A stretch of 64,000 bases of DNA, taken from contig CAZQFH010000016.1 of assembly GCA_964592595.1 (NCBI GenBank), forward strand, positions 1 to 64,000, in the 5' to 3' direction. Position 1 is the first letter of the stretch. Each line of letters starts with the position of its first letter. Of this stretch, positions 51,526 through 61,480 are shown one piece after another. The DNA is from UBA5536 sp964592595 (GTDB lineage Bacteria; Bacteroidota; Bacteroidia; Bacteroidales; F082). The position numbers were made by a program, and so were the translations under genes. The notes beneath the pieces were generated by a model. The model worked only from the letters and a program-made list of their open reading frames with translations. It did no database searches and was not told where the DNA came from.

Positions 51526-52605
51526 ATGGGATCCTATATCCTGCGAAAATTGCTATATGGTTTGGCTGTCCTTTTTGGGGTAGTAAGTTTGGTTTTTGTT
51601 TTGTTTAATGTACTACCCGGCGATCCTGCCCGCATGATGCTTGGTCAAAGGGCAGATCAGGTAGCCGTGGATGCTATTCGCAATGAATTGGGATTGAATC
51701 AGCCAGTTGTTTTGCAATACCTGAATTATTTAAACGACTTGTCGCCGCTTTCGGTTCATACCACAAAAAATCCACAATCTTCCTGGTTTTATGACAGTGA
51801 AAAATATAGTTCTTCTATTGCCTTAATTAATTTTAAATCAGTTGTTTTTGTTTTGAAATCACCATGGCTCAGAGAGTCGTTTCAAACCCGAAAAAAAGTG
51901 ACAAGTATGCTTGCAGAGGCTTTCCCTAAAACGCTTTTGTTAGCGGGCGTGGCTGTTGGTCTGGCATTTAGCCTTGGCTTATTGTTAGGGTTTGTAACGG
52001 TTGTTGTAGATAAAACCTGGTTCAATCAGTTTATTCTTGTCCTCACAAGTTTGGGAATGTCGGTTCCATCATTTTTTGTAGCAATTTTAATGGCTTGGGT
52101 TTTTGGTTTCCTATTATCTGATTTCACTGGTCTGGATATGTTTGGAAGCCTTTATGAGGTAGATGATTACGGAACTGGTGCCAAGTTGCAGTTTAAAAAT
52201 TTAATTTTACCTGCTATTACATTAGGGATCAGGCCATTGGCTATTGTAACAGAACTTACCCGAACTTCATTGAACGAAGTTATGGGCATGGATTTTATTC
52301 GCACTGCAAAGGCCAAAGGCTTGTCAGCGTCGCGTGTGATGGGATTTCACGCCCTGCGAAATGCCTTGAATCCAGTAGTTACAGCTGTTTCGGGCTGGTT
52401 TGCTTCTCTTTTAGCAGGAGCGGTTTTTGTGGAATATGTTTTTGATTGGAAAGGTATTGGAATGCTGATTGTTGAGGCACTCGAAAAATATGATCTCCCA
52501 TTAATTATGGGTGCTGTCTTGTTGATTGCTGTTATCTTGATTTTTATTAATATTTTTGTAGATATTATTTATGGGATTTTAGATCCCCGAATTCGTTTAG
52601 CTTAA
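51526..52605 (+). CDS. ABC transporter permease of the DppB/OppB type
   Basis: 359 aa. The N-terminal motif LRKLLYGLAVLFGVVSLVFV and LPGDPARMMLGQRADQ, then the permease core (LLAGVAVGLAFSLGLLLGF, GMSVPSFFVAILMAWVFGF) and the EAA loop EVMGMDFIRTAKAKGLSASRV. It normally works with a second permease (DppC), two ATPases and a binding protein; none is adjacent. It could be an orphan that works with proteins encoded elsewhere, or serve as a distinct component. 14 nt after the DoxX gene. Confidence 0.88.
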   Translation: MGSYILRKLLYGLAVLFGVVSLVFVLFNVLPGDPARMMLGQRADQVAVDAIRNELGLNQPVVLQYLNYLNDLSPLSVHTTKNPQSSWFYDSEKYSSSIALINFKSVVFVLKSPWLRESFQTRKKVTSMLAEAFPKTLLLAGVAVGLAFSLGLLLGFVTVVVDKTWFNQFILVLTSLGMSVPSFFVAILMAWVFGFLLSDFTGLDMFGSLYEVDDYGTGAKLQFKNLILPAITLGIRPLAIVTELTRTSLNEVMGMDFIRTAKAKGLSASRVMGFHALRNALNPVVTAVSGWFASLLAGAVFVEYVFDWKGIGMLIVEALEKYDLPLIMGAVLLIAVILIFINIFVDIIYGILDPRIRLA

Positions 52606-52632
52606 ATACTCTAACAACTTAAAAAATTGGTT

Positions 52633-53394
52633 ATGCGTAACAAAATTGTAGCCGGTAACTGGAAGATGAATCTTTCGTTTCAGGAGGCTGAAGACCTCAT
52701 TCACGATTTGATGGATCAGCTCGATGAAGTAAAACCTACATCCGAGGTGATTATTTGCCCCTCTTTCCCATTTCTTGAAATGGCAACAGATTATATGGAG
52801 GAAGATCTTTTTAAAGTAGGTGCTCAAAATATCAGTCCTTTTGATTCAGGAGCTTATACAGGTGAAGTTTCAGCTGCTATGTTGGCCTCTATGGATATTA
52901 CCCATTGTATTTTGGGTCATAGCGAACGCAGAAAATATTTCAATGAAGACGATAAAATGTTGACCATCAAAGTAAATCAGGCGCTTGCTAACCACCTGGT
53001 TCCTATTTTTTGCGTTGGTGAATCGCTGCCCGAAAGAGAATCTGGTAAACACCTTGAAGTTGTAAGAAGACAAATACGTCATGGACTTTTCCATCTCGAC
53101 ACGAATGAGTTTGCAAAAGTAATTATCGCTTATGAACCAGTGTGGGCGATTGGAACCGGAATGACGGCAACCCCCGAACAAGCCAAAGACATGCATGCCT
53201 ACATCCGTAGCTTGTTGGCCGAGCGCTATGGTGATGAGGTAGCTAAGGCTACAATGATTTTATATGGCGGAAGTTGTAATTCTGAAAATGCAACTGAAAT
53301 ATTTTCGCAAGAAGGCGTTGATGGAGGATTGATAGGAGGTGCCTCACTCAAAGCCGAAGAATTTGTTTCAATCTGCAAACAGGCTTCAAGCTAA
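52633..53394 (+). CDS. tpiA: Triose-phosphate isomerase
   Basis: 253 aa from the ATG at 52633 (the TTG at 52627 is not needed). Interconverts DHAP and glyceraldehyde 3-phosphate. Active-site Lys in AGNWKMN, His in LGHSERR and Glu in AYEPVWAIGTG; phosphate loop GGSCNSENA and GGLIGGASL near the end. Full length. 27 nt after the permease and 1 nt before prmA. Confidence 0.98.
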   Translation: MRNKIVAGNWKMNLSFQEAEDLIHDLMDQLDEVKPTSEVIICPSFPFLEMATDYMEEDLFKVGAQNISPFDSGAYTGEVSAAMLASMDITHCILGHSERRKYFNEDDKMLTIKVNQALANHLVPIFCVGESLPERESGKHLEVVRRQIRHGLFHLDTNEFAKVIIAYEPVWAIGTGMTATPEQAKDMHAYIRSLLAERYGDEVAKATMILYGGSCNSENATEIFSQEGVDGGLIGGASLKAEEFVSICKQASS

Positions 53395-53395
53395 A

Positions 53396-54229
53396 ATGCT
53401 AAATTATCTTGAACTTCAATTTTCACTTCCCAATTCGGAAGCTAAAATAGAAATATTAACGGCTCTGCTGGCCGAAGCCGGATGTGATAGCTTTATGGAC
53501 GATGAAATGTTTTTCAGGGCATATTGTCCTGAAAAACATTTTGTTCGATCCGAAATTGATCAGATTCTGTCAATGGACGAGTTTGCAGGTATTGAATTAA
53601 TTGCTGTAAACAAAATGCCTGAAGAAAACTGGAATGCCAATTGGGAAGCTGCATATCAAGATGTTGTGATAATGAATAAATGCAGAATCCGGGCACCTTT
53701 TCACCGGCCTTCCGATCAATTTGATTATGAGCTGATTATTTCTCCTAAGATGTCGTTTGGTACTGCACACCATGAAACAACAGCTCAAATGATTGCACTG
53801 ATGCTTGACCTCAATTTTAAAGGTAAATCAGTGCTCGATATGGGATCAGGTACCGCTGTATTAGCTGTTTTGGCAGAGAAATTGGGAGCTGAAAAAGTTT
53901 TGGCTATCGATAATGATGAATGGGCTTTTAATAATGCGCTGGAAAACACAATATTAAATGGCTGCGAAAAAATAACAGTTGAATTGGGCGACGCCAATAG
54001 CATTGGCAACAGAAAGTTTGATACCATACTGGCGAATATCAATAGAAATATTTTGCTTGAAGATATGCAAGCCTACAAGCAAGCTTTAAATTCTGTTGGA
54101 ACAATCTTATTCAGTGGATTTTATCAAGATGATTTAAAACTTATCCAACAAAAAGCTGAATTGCTGGGGCTATCATTTCAAAAGCTTTTAGAGAAAAATA
54201 ATTGGGTGGCTGTTGAATTTGGAAGCTAA
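53396..54229 (+). CDS. prmA: Ribosomal protein L11 methyltransferase
   Basis: 277 aa from the ATG at 53396. Methylates L11 using S-adenosylmethionine. The SAM-binding motif is VLDMGSGTAVLAVLAEKLGA near residue 145, followed by AIDNDEWAFNNALEN and the catalytic-like ILANINRNILLEDM. Begins 1 nt after the tpiA stop (TAA-A-ATG). Its last codons contain the promoter and the leaderless-looking start of the next gene. Confidence 0.95.
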   Translation: MLNYLELQFSLPNSEAKIEILTALLAEAGCDSFMDDEMFFRAYCPEKHFVRSEIDQILSMDEFAGIELIAVNKMPEENWNANWEAAYQDVVIMNKCRIRAPFHRPSDQFDYELIISPKMSFGTAHHETTAQMIALMLDLNFKGKSVLDMGSGTAVLAVLAEKLGAEKVLAIDNDEWAFNNALENTILNGCEKITVELGDANSIGNRKFDTILANINRNILLEDMQAYKQALNSVGTILFSGFYQDDLKLIQQKAELLGLSFQKLLEKNNWVAVEFGS

Positions 54230-54248
54230 CGCTTTACAATTAACTTTG
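54218..54248 (+). promoter_or_regulatory. Promoter of the giant secreted-protein gene inside the end of prmA
   Basis: TTTG (54218-54221) and TAACTTTG (54241-54248) are 19 nt apart, both perfect. The -33 lies inside the last codons of prmA. The transcript would start at about 54252-54253, on the ATG of the next gene. Confidence 0.65.
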
Positions 54249-54251
54249 CTT

Positions 54252-57200
54252 ATGATTAACCGCTTCATTAGAAGCTTCTTCTTATTTATTTTTTTCTTGC
54301 TACCGGTTTTTTATGGCTATGGGCAGGAGGAGTCCTACTTCAATACGGATTCAGATATTTTTATCCAACAGGTTGCTGCTTTGTTGGATGAAACATCAAA
54401 CCGCGCATATAGAGATGATGGCAAATTGCTTATGCAGAAGTTTGTCCCACGATGGCAGGCTGGCCGTTTTTCGAAAGCTGAAAAGGATATGATCAAAGCA
54501 ATCAGTGAAGAACTGTTTCAGAAAAAGTATAGAAATTATCCCTTTTTTTATGATTTTTATCTCGCCTTGAATGGATTAGCATTTAGCCGGCAACCCGAGC
54601 AAAGTGTTTTGAATTGGCTCAAGTTTACGAAGCAAATAGTACATAATCAATCACAAAGGAATTTTAGTGTACATTTAGATTTCACAAATCAATTGTTACA
54701 AAATCAAGTTATTTCCCAACGAGGTTCGTCGTCTTGGTTTTTAAGAAATGCCGAATATCGGTTTGCTTCAGATACTGCTTTGATTATCCAAGTTTTGAAT
54801 TCAGATCTTGTTTGTGCTACCCGACGCGATAGCTCTTTAATTAAAAACACTTCTGGAATATTTTATACTAGCACTAATGAATGGCAGGGGTCAGGTGGCC
54901 AAATAGATTGGTGGCGATTTGATTTAACCGAAGCTGTACAGGTTAATTTAAAGGAGTACTCAATCGACCTGAATCAAACTGAATACAGCGCTGATTCAGT
55001 AACATTTTTATATAAAAAATATTTTGATTTCAAGATGCTTGGCCGTTTTGAAGACAAGGTTTTTAGCAGTCCGCCCGGAAACAGAACCTCATATCCGCGT
55101 TTCAGTGCCTATTTTAGGAATTATGAGTTGAAGGATATTTTTGAGGGGATAAATTATCAGGGTGGTTTTGCAATGGAAGGCGCAACAATAAAAGGTATTG
55201 GCAACGGCAAAACGAAAGCTAAGCTTCTTTTTTTTCAAGAAAAGAAATTAAGAGCAATTTTGCAAGCATCTGATTTTGTGTTGTCTGACGATAGGATTAT
55301 TTCGAATAGCGTGATGATGACTATACCGATGGAACGCGATTCCATTTTTCATCCTGATGCTAATATGCGTTATGATAATAAGTTACGTCAAATAATCCTC
55401 TACAGAACAGAAACCGGATTGGCAGATAGTCCGTTTTTCGACTCCTTTCATATGTTCGACCTTCATTTCGAGGCACTTTATTGGTCAGTTGATAAGCCCG
55501 AAATACTCTTTAGACAATTAGAGGGAATGCGTTCAGAAAACTCCGGTTTTCTGCAATCAATGAATTATTTTTCTTATACTGATTTTGATCGGTTAAGACT
55601 TATTGATAATCTGCATCCTATGTTTTCAATTGAGAACTATTTAAAAACATACAATAAGGATAACGAGATTATGCTAAGCTGGTATGCAGATTTTATTAAA
55701 AAGCCAGAAGAGCAGGCACTTACTCAGCTTTTGAGATTAGCAGCAGAGGGCTATCTGGTGTATGATCCTGATCAACGAATGGCGATTGTAAACGAGCGGT
55801 TTTTCCATACCCTAAGCGCCAGGAAAGGTGATAAAGACCATGATGTGATTCAGATCAGTAGTACCACTTCATCATTTAAGCCAAATATCGTGATGAATCT
55901 GGATAGCTTGATTTTAAATGTTTCGGGTGTAGAGGAAATTACATTGAGTAACGCACAAAACGTCCGGATAATTCCAGATCAACAGCAGATTGCGATAAGA
56001 AAGAACAGGGATTTTACTTTTTCAGGTTTCGTTGGTGCTGGATTATTCGAGTTTTACACCATTGAATCAAGTTTTAATTATGACCAGTTTAAACTGAATT
56101 TTACACAGGTAGATTCTTTATCATTTTTTGTTCCGCTGTTTAACCAACCCAAAAGAGCAGATGGAAGACGCGATTATGCAAGGGTTAGAAATGTAATTTC
56201 GGATATGTCAGGGATACTCTATATTGATCAGGCCGATAATAAATCTGGTAAAAAACCATCCCCTCAGTATCCGGTTTTTGATAGTAAAAACGAATCTTAT
56301 GTGTATTTCCAAAAACCTTCGATAAATGAAAACCGCTTGCTAAAGGATGATTTTTATTATGTGGTTGATCCATTTGAAATAGACAGCCTGGACGATTTTA
56401 GTACTGAAAACCTGCGTTTTGAAGGCTATCTAAATTCAGCTGGTATTTTTCCGCTTATCGAGGAACCACTGATAGTTTTACAGGATTATGCTTTAGGATT
56501 CAAGCATCAATTTGAAGAACTTAAACCAATATATAGCGAAAAGGCGTTTTTTGCCGATAGCATATTTTTAGGAAACCATGGATTTTGGGGTAGTGGTGTC
56601 CTGGAATATGGGCCTTCGGAAACGCAATCGGATAGTTTTGTGTTTTTTCCCGATGAGGTGAGAGCGCTGGCACATAAGTTTTCAATGACCGAACAAGAAT
56701 TGCCGCATTCCTTTCCACAGGCGCAAGCTGATACAATTTATTTTTCCTGGTTAGCCGACACTAATCAGGTAATTTTGGAAACACGATATAATCCTTTGGT
56801 TTTATTTAATAACGTAATCTTCAAGGGAACTGCAAAGCTTAACCCGACTGAATTAAAAGCTATGGGTGAGTTATCATTTGGACAAGCCTGTCTTAAATCG
56901 GATTATTTTGATTTTAACAGGCAGTCTTTTACAGCAGATACTTCTGAATTTAAGCTGCTTACAGCAATTAGAGGTGAACCTGCTTTTGTGGCTCAGAAAT
57001 ACAATGCGGCAATAGATTTTGCCATGAGAGAGGCATTTTTTGAATATATCGATACGGAAAGTTCACTTTCGTTTCCTTTTAATAACTATATTTCAACGCT
57101 TGTTGAGGCGAAATGGCACATGGATGAAGATAAAATTGATTTAGAAAATACTGTATATGAGAAGCATATAGATTTTGATTCGCTTTCTTATGATCAGTTA

Positions 57201-58730
57201 ATTGATTTGGAATTGATTGGTTCTGAATTTATTTCAGTTCATCCAAATCAGGATTCTTTGTCATTTTTCAGCTTACAGGCAAGCTACAACATTAAATCAT
57301 ACGCCATTGAAGCTTATGACGTAGGCATTATTAAAACGGCTGATGCTGCTGTTTTCCCTCATGAAGGATTGGTGTGCATTCATGAAGGTGCACGCATGGA
57401 AACATTAAAAAATGCTTATATCATTGCTGATACTTCAAACAGAAGACATCATTTTTCTAATGCAACAGTTACAGTATTTGGGCGTAAACAGTTTGAAGCC
57501 TCAGGCGAGTATCAATATGTTGATTATGAAAACAATACGTTTCCAATTGTTTTCTCTGCAATTTTCCCGGACGAAAATGGTATAACCACAGCTTCAGGTT
57601 ATATCGAAAAGGAGCAAATGTTTAGGTTGGGACCAAACTTTTGGTATGCCGGAAAAACTTTGTTGAAGGCGAATGTACCCTTGCTGAGCTTCGAGGGTGT
57701 CTTTAAATCTGAATATGCTTGTAATCAGCAAGATATTCCTTGGGTTAGGTTTAACTCAACCATAGATCCACGCGATATTCGTATACCGCTTGATACTGTT
57801 TTACTTGACGAGGCGGGGCAAAAGCTTTATGCAGGTTTATATTTTGATCCCCTGGACCGACAATATTATGGATCATTTTTAAATAACCAAAGATCAAGTA
57901 AGGTTTCACCTGTGAAAAGCGATTATGGCACACTTCGCTACGATAGACCGAGCAATGCATATAAACTGGAATCGCTACCTGCAAACGGTGTGGTTTCAAC
58001 GCTTGACCTGTCAATAAATCGTTGTTTGATAAGGGGTAAGGGTACTCTGGATTTGGGTTTGGATTTGCCTCTTGTGGATTTTAAGGTTGTTGGTAATTAT
58101 GAATACCTTATGATTCCTGACAGCATAAGTATTAATGTATTGTCTATTTTTGATTTTATGTTTGATGATAAGCTCCTGCAAATGATGTCAGACAGTATTA
58201 ATAAAGCTGCTAAATCAGGCGCCCTGCTTAGTCAAAGTAACTATTTGTACACTTTGGGTATGCTTTCAGGAACAGATGAGTTGAATCGCGTACAATCAGA
58301 ATTAAGTCTTTATGGCTCGCCGCGCAGAATACCTGATGTGTATCAAAAAAGTTTTGTATTTAATAAACTGGAAATGAGTTGGGATAAGGAGCGTAGTGCA
58401 TTTATTTCGCAAGGAGAGTTACGCTTAGCTAATGTTCTAAGAAATCAGGTGAATAAAAGTATTAGTGGTTTAGTTGTGTTCGAGAAGGGCAGGGCAGGGG
58501 ATGCGGTTACCATTTATATGCAACCAAGCCCATCAGAATGGTATTATTTTCATTATGAGAATGGTATCATGCAAGCGATTTCTTCTTCACAAGAATTTAA
58601 CAACAGATTATTTGAGTTGAAATTAGAAAAACGCATACTTGAAGATCCTGATTCAGATTATGTTTATGAATTTGTGATAGCCTCTAAAAGAAGCGTTGTT
58701 GATTTTATAAGACATTACCAATTGAATTAA
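54252..58730 (+). CDS. Giant uncharacterised secreted protein
   Basis: 1492 aa from the ATG at 54252 (the TTG at 54213 adds 13 residues that are part of prmA coding). Signal peptide 1-24 (FFLFIFFLLPVFYGYGQ). An N-terminal alpha-helical part (residues 25-170: DIFIQQVAALLDETSNRAYR, FVPRWQAGRFSKAEKDMIKA) precedes more than 1200 residues of beta-rich sequence with scattered WYY/YY strands. There is no barrel-type end, T9SS domain or catalytic motif I can recognise. Similar large proteins occur in Bacteroidota, but I cannot assign a function. plsY follows 2 nt after the stop. Confidence 0.85.
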   Translation: MINRFIRSFFLFIFFLLPVFYGYGQEESYFNTDSDIFIQQVAALLDETSNRAYRDDGKLLMQKFVPRWQAGRFSKAEKDMIKAISEELFQKKYRNYPFFYDFYLALNGLAFSRQPEQSVLNWLKFTKQIVHNQSQRNFSVHLDFTNQLLQNQVISQRGSSSWFLRNAEYRFASDTALIIQVLNSDLVCATRRDSSLIKNTSGIFYTSTNEWQGSGGQIDWWRFDLTEAVQVNLKEYSIDLNQTEYSADSVTFLYKKYFDFKMLGRFEDKVFSSPPGNRTSYPRFSAYFRNYELKDIFEGINYQGGFAMEGATIKGIGNGKTKAKLLFFQEKKLRAILQASDFVLSDDRIISNSVMMTIPMERDSIFHPDANMRYDNKLRQIILYRTETGLADSPFFDSFHMFDLHFEALYWSVDKPEILFRQLEGMRSENSGFLQSMNYFSYTDFDRLRLIDNLHPMFSIENYLKTYNKDNEIMLSWYADFIKKPEEQALTQLLRLAAEGYLVYDPDQRMAIVNERFFHTLSARKGDKDHDVIQISSTTSSFKPNIVMNLDSLILNVSGVEEITLSNAQNVRIIPDQQQIAIRKNRDFTFSGFVGAGLFEFYTIESSFNYDQFKLNFTQVDSLSFFVPLFNQPKRADGRRDYARVRNVISDMSGILYIDQADNKSGKKPSPQYPVFDSKNESYVYFQKPSINENRLLKDDFYYVVDPFEIDSLDDFSTENLRFEGYLNSAGIFPLIEEPLIVLQDYALGFKHQFEELKPIYSEKAFFADSIFLGNHGFWGSGVLEYGPSETQSDSFVFFPDEVRALAHKFSMTEQELPHSFPQAQADTIYFSWLADTNQVILETRYNPLVLFNNVIFKGTAKLNPTELKAMGELSFGQACLKSDYFDFNRQSFTADTSEFKLLTAIRGEPAFVAQKYNAAIDFAMREAFFEYIDTESSLSFPFNNYISTLVEAKWHMDEDKIDLENTVYEKHIDFDSLSYDQLIDLELIGSEFISVHPNQDSLSFFSLQASYNIKSYAIEAYDVGIIKTADAAVFPHEGLVCIHEGARMETLKNAYIIADTSNRRHHFSNATVTVFGRKQFEASGEYQYVDYENNTFPIVFSAIFPDENGITTASGYIEKEQMFRLGPNFWYAGKTLLKANVPLLSFEGVFKSEYACNQQDIPWVRFNSTIDPRDIRIPLDTVLLDEAGQKLYAGLYFDPLDRQYYGSFLNNQRSSKVSPVKSDYGTLRYDRPSNAYKLESLPANGVVSTLDLSINRCLIRGKGTLDLGLDLPLVDFKVVGNYEYLMIPDSISINVLSIFDFMFDDKLLQMMSDSINKAAKSGALLSQSNYLYTLGMLSGTDELNRVQSELSLYGSPRRIPDVYQKSFVFNKLEMSWDKERSAFISQGELRLANVLRNQVNKSISGLVVFEKGRAGDAVTIYMQPSPSEWYYFHYENGIMQAISSSQEFNNRLFELKLEKRILEDPDSDYVYEFVIASKRSVVDFIRHYQLN

Positions 58731-58732
58731 TT

Positions 58733-59383
58733 ATGAAAGCTGAATTAATTATAAGCACTTTTTTACCTGTAATAGTTGGCTATTTATTAGGATCTATTCC
58801 TACAGCTGTTTGGGTTGGAAAGAAGTTTTATGGAAAGGACGTGCGTCTTGAGGGTTCTGGCAATGCCGGCGCAACTAACACTATTCGCGTTTTAGGCCTT
58901 ACAGCAGGTATTCCGGTTTTGTTGATTGATGTTTTCAAGGGTTTAACAGCTGTTCTACTCATCGAACCTTTAAGCAGATTGGGTGGAGGAATTGAAATTA
59001 CTCCCTTACTTCAGTTATTGGTTGCTACGGCAGCTGTTTTAGGACATACTTTTCCATTATTTGCAGGCTTTCGCGGAGGTAAAGGAGTAGCAACTTTACT
59101 CGGAATAGGTTTTGGATTGTATCCCTGGGCCGCACTTTTAGCCTTAGTTACTTTTGTAATTGTATTGTTGATAAGCAGATATGTTTCCCTTTCAAGTATT
59201 TCTGCCGGTCTCGCTTTTCCGTTTTTTGTAGTTTTTCTATTTCCTCCCGATCATATTATTTTTATCATTCTTGCGTTTGCTGTAGCCTTGTTTTTGCCAT
59301 TAACGCATCGAAAAAATATAAAACGATTGTTGAACGGAACGGAATCAAAATTCGCTTTAAACAAATCCAAGAAAAAAAATTGA
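58733..59383 (+). CDS. plsY: Glycerol-3-phosphate acyltransferase PlsY
   Basis: 216 aa. Uses acyl-phosphate to acylate glycerol 3-phosphate, first step of phospholipid synthesis. Five or so helices; motifs GSIPTAVWVGKKFYGKDVR and GSGNAGATNTIRVLG (motif 1), HTFPLFAGFRGGKGVATLLG (motif 2), and PLTHRKNIKRLLNGTE (motif 3). Starts 2 nt after the giant gene. Confidence 0.97.
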   Translation: MKAELIISTFLPVIVGYLLGSIPTAVWVGKKFYGKDVRLEGSGNAGATNTIRVLGLTAGIPVLLIDVFKGLTAVLLIEPLSRLGGGIEITPLLQLLVATAAVLGHTFPLFAGFRGGKGVATLLGIGFGLYPWAALLALVTFVIVLLISRYVSLSSISAGLAFPFFVVFLFPPDHIIFIILAFAVALFLPLTHRKNIKRLLNGTESKFALNKSKKKN

Positions 59384-59467
59384 TAACTTGTTGGTAATTC
59401 TTTTTTGATAAGCATTAACAACGCAATCAAATTTCTTATTTTTACACTTTAAAAAACTATCAATAAT

Positions 59468-60595
59468 ATGAAATTTATAATTTCCAGCTTAAAGTTATTG
59501 AAAAGTATTCAGGCACTTGGGGGCGTAATTGGTTCGAACAACACACTTCCCATTCTTGATGATTTTCTGTTTAGCCTTACTGATGGTGAGTTGCGTATAA
59601 CAGCTTCTGACCTTGAGACGACAATGATGATTAGTTTGAATCCTGATATGCAGGAGGGTATGGGCGAAGTTACGATTCCTGCCCGATTATTATTAGACAT
59701 CATGAAAACGTTTCCTGATATCCCTGTGACCATCGACGTTAAGTCCGAAAACCTCATGGTAGAACTTACGGCTGGTGAAGGTCATTATAAATTGTCGGGT
59801 CACAAAAGTGATGAGTTTCCTCAAACTCCGGTTCTTGAAGATCCAACAGTAATGGATTTATCTGCCGAAATTTTGGCTAACGGTTTTGAAAAAACGATTT
59901 TCGCCACCGGAAATGATGAGCTGCGTCCGGTAATGTCTGGTGTGTTGATAGAACTTTCTGAAGATTACCTCACTTTTGTTGCTACTGATGCTCACAAGCT
60001 GGTTCGCTACCGGCGGCTGGATGTAAAAACAGAACAAAATGCGGCTTTTATCCTTCCTAAAAAACCTATCAACCAACTCAAAAACTTGCTTTCCTCGAAA
60101 AGTGAGGGAGATGTAACCTTGTCATTTAATCAAAAAAATGCAATGTTTAGCTTTGATAATGTGAAGCTGGTTTGTCGTTTGATTGAAGGAAAATATCCAA
60201 ATTATGAAGCTGTAATACCGACTACAAATCCTAATAAGCTCAATATAGATCGACTTTCGTTACTTAACTCGATCAGAAGGGTTGCTATTTTCTCGAACAA
60301 AGCTACCCATCAGGTGCGTTTCAAGATTACAGGTCAGGAACTTATGCTTTCGGCTGAAGATCTTGATTATTATAATGAAGCCCGTGAACGCCTCACCTGT
60401 AGCTATGAAGGAGATGATATGGAAATTGGGTTTAATTCCAGGTTTTTTCAGGAAATGCTAAATAATATGGATACTGACAGTGTGCAGTTAGAAATGTCTG
60501 CGCCCAACAGAGCCGGTATTTTACTACCCGTTGAAAATGAAAATAAGGAAGAAGATATATTAATGTTGATCATGCCTGTCATGCTCAATCAATAA
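59468..60595 (+). CDS. dnaN: DNA polymerase III beta sliding clamp
   Basis: 375 aa. Three repeated clamp domains; start MKFIISSLKLLKSIQALGGV, then NTLPILDDFLF and ELRITASDLETTM, the second-domain ATGNDELRPVMSGVLIEL, and the C-terminal LLPVENENKEEDILMLIMPVML. It is the docking site for clamp-binding peptides such as the one in DinB. Unlike in many bacteria it is not next to dnaA. A -7-like TATTTTTA (59437-59444) misses the last base. Terminator at 60617-60637. Confidence 0.98.
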   Translation: MKFIISSLKLLKSIQALGGVIGSNNTLPILDDFLFSLTDGELRITASDLETTMMISLNPDMQEGMGEVTIPARLLLDIMKTFPDIPVTIDVKSENLMVELTAGEGHYKLSGHKSDEFPQTPVLEDPTVMDLSAEILANGFEKTIFATGNDELRPVMSGVLIELSEDYLTFVATDAHKLVRYRRLDVKTEQNAAFILPKKPINQLKNLLSSKSEGDVTLSFNQKNAMFSFDNVKLVCRLIEGKYPNYEAVIPTTNPNKLNIDRLSLLNSIRRVAIFSNKATHQVRFKITGQELMLSAEDLDYYNEARERLTCSYEGDDMEIGFNSRFFQEMLNNMDTDSVQLEMSAPNRAGILLPVENENKEEDILMLIMPVMLNQ

Positions 60596-60616
60596 TTTTC
60601 GGTTCTAATTGTGATG

Positions 60617-60637
60617 CCCCCGGATTTTTTTCGGGGG
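60617..60637 (+). terminator. Intrinsic terminator of dnaN
   Basis: CCCCCG (60617-60622) pairs with CGGGGG (60632-60637) around a 9-nt loop, followed by a T-run. Confidence 0.85.
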
Positions 60638-60724
60638 TTTTTTGTTTTCATGCATGTTTTTTTCTGTTTTTACGAACCAAGCAAGCAATTATTTGTTCTT
60701 TGAGAACCATCATAAATAAAAACC

Positions 60725-61480
60725 ATGAAATCACAGACCAAATTAGCGCTAATCTTATTAGTGACGGCGGTATTAGTGTCGTCGTGTAGATCTGTTTCGC
60801 AAAGAAATACAGATCAAATTGAAAACAAATCCTATTTGAAGAAATCTTTTGGAAATGGTGTGAATCTCGAATTTTATTTTGAAAAAGGTAAACACCATAA
60901 TTATCCAAGCTTTGCTGTTTGGATAGAATCATTAAGTGGGGAAATAATCCAGACACTTTTTGTTACTAAATCTGTTGCGACAGGCTCTTATACTTATGGT
61001 GATGCCGGAAATGGTCATTGGCTTAAAGTTCCTGGTCCGGCAGTTCGTCCGGCTTCGCTGCCATATTGGCTGCACCGGCGAGAGATAGGTGTTGCTGGCG
61101 AGATGCCATCACCTGATCAGCCACTTCCTGATGCCTATACCGGTGCAACGCCAGATGCTTCATTCAATATGGATATTCAAGCCAAAGATGTTCTTCCGGA
61201 ACGGTTTAAGGTTTTGGTGGAAGTGAATCAGCCCTGGGACTGGAATAACTTCTGGACAAACAATAAGTTTGAGGATGATCCTCAATACCGCACATCTGCG
61301 CAACCTGCGCTTGTATATGCTGTTGAAGTCGATCTTAAAAATACGGCAGGTACCTATCATCTTAATCCTATTGGCCATAGCCACTATGCAGGGGCTGATG
61401 GAAAGCTTTATACTAATCTACAGACTTTGACCACTGCATTAGCAATATTTGACTCAATAACACTGAAAATCAAGAAGTAA
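60725..61480 (+). CDS. Lipoprotein, DUF2271-like
   Basis: 251 aa. Lipoprotein signal with lipobox VSSC (Cys at residue 21). The body resembles the DUF2271 family: YPSFAVWIESLSGEIIQTLFVT, LPDAYTGATPDASFNMD, FKVLVEVNQPWDWNNFWTN. Family call is by pattern only. It overlaps the TonB receptor by one base (TAATG), so the two are translationally coupled and probably work together in uptake at the outer membrane. Confidence 0.7.
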   Translation: MKSQTKLALILLVTAVLVSSCRSVSQRNTDQIENKSYLKKSFGNGVNLEFYFEKGKHHNYPSFAVWIESLSGEIIQTLFVTKSVATGSYTYGDAGNGHWLKVPGPAVRPASLPYWLHRREIGVAGEMPSPDQPLPDAYTGATPDASFNMDIQAKDVLPERFKVLVEVNQPWDWNNFWTNNKFEDDPQYRTSAQPALVYAVEVDLKNTAGTYHLNPIGHSHYAGADGKLYTNLQTLTTALAIFDSITLKIKK

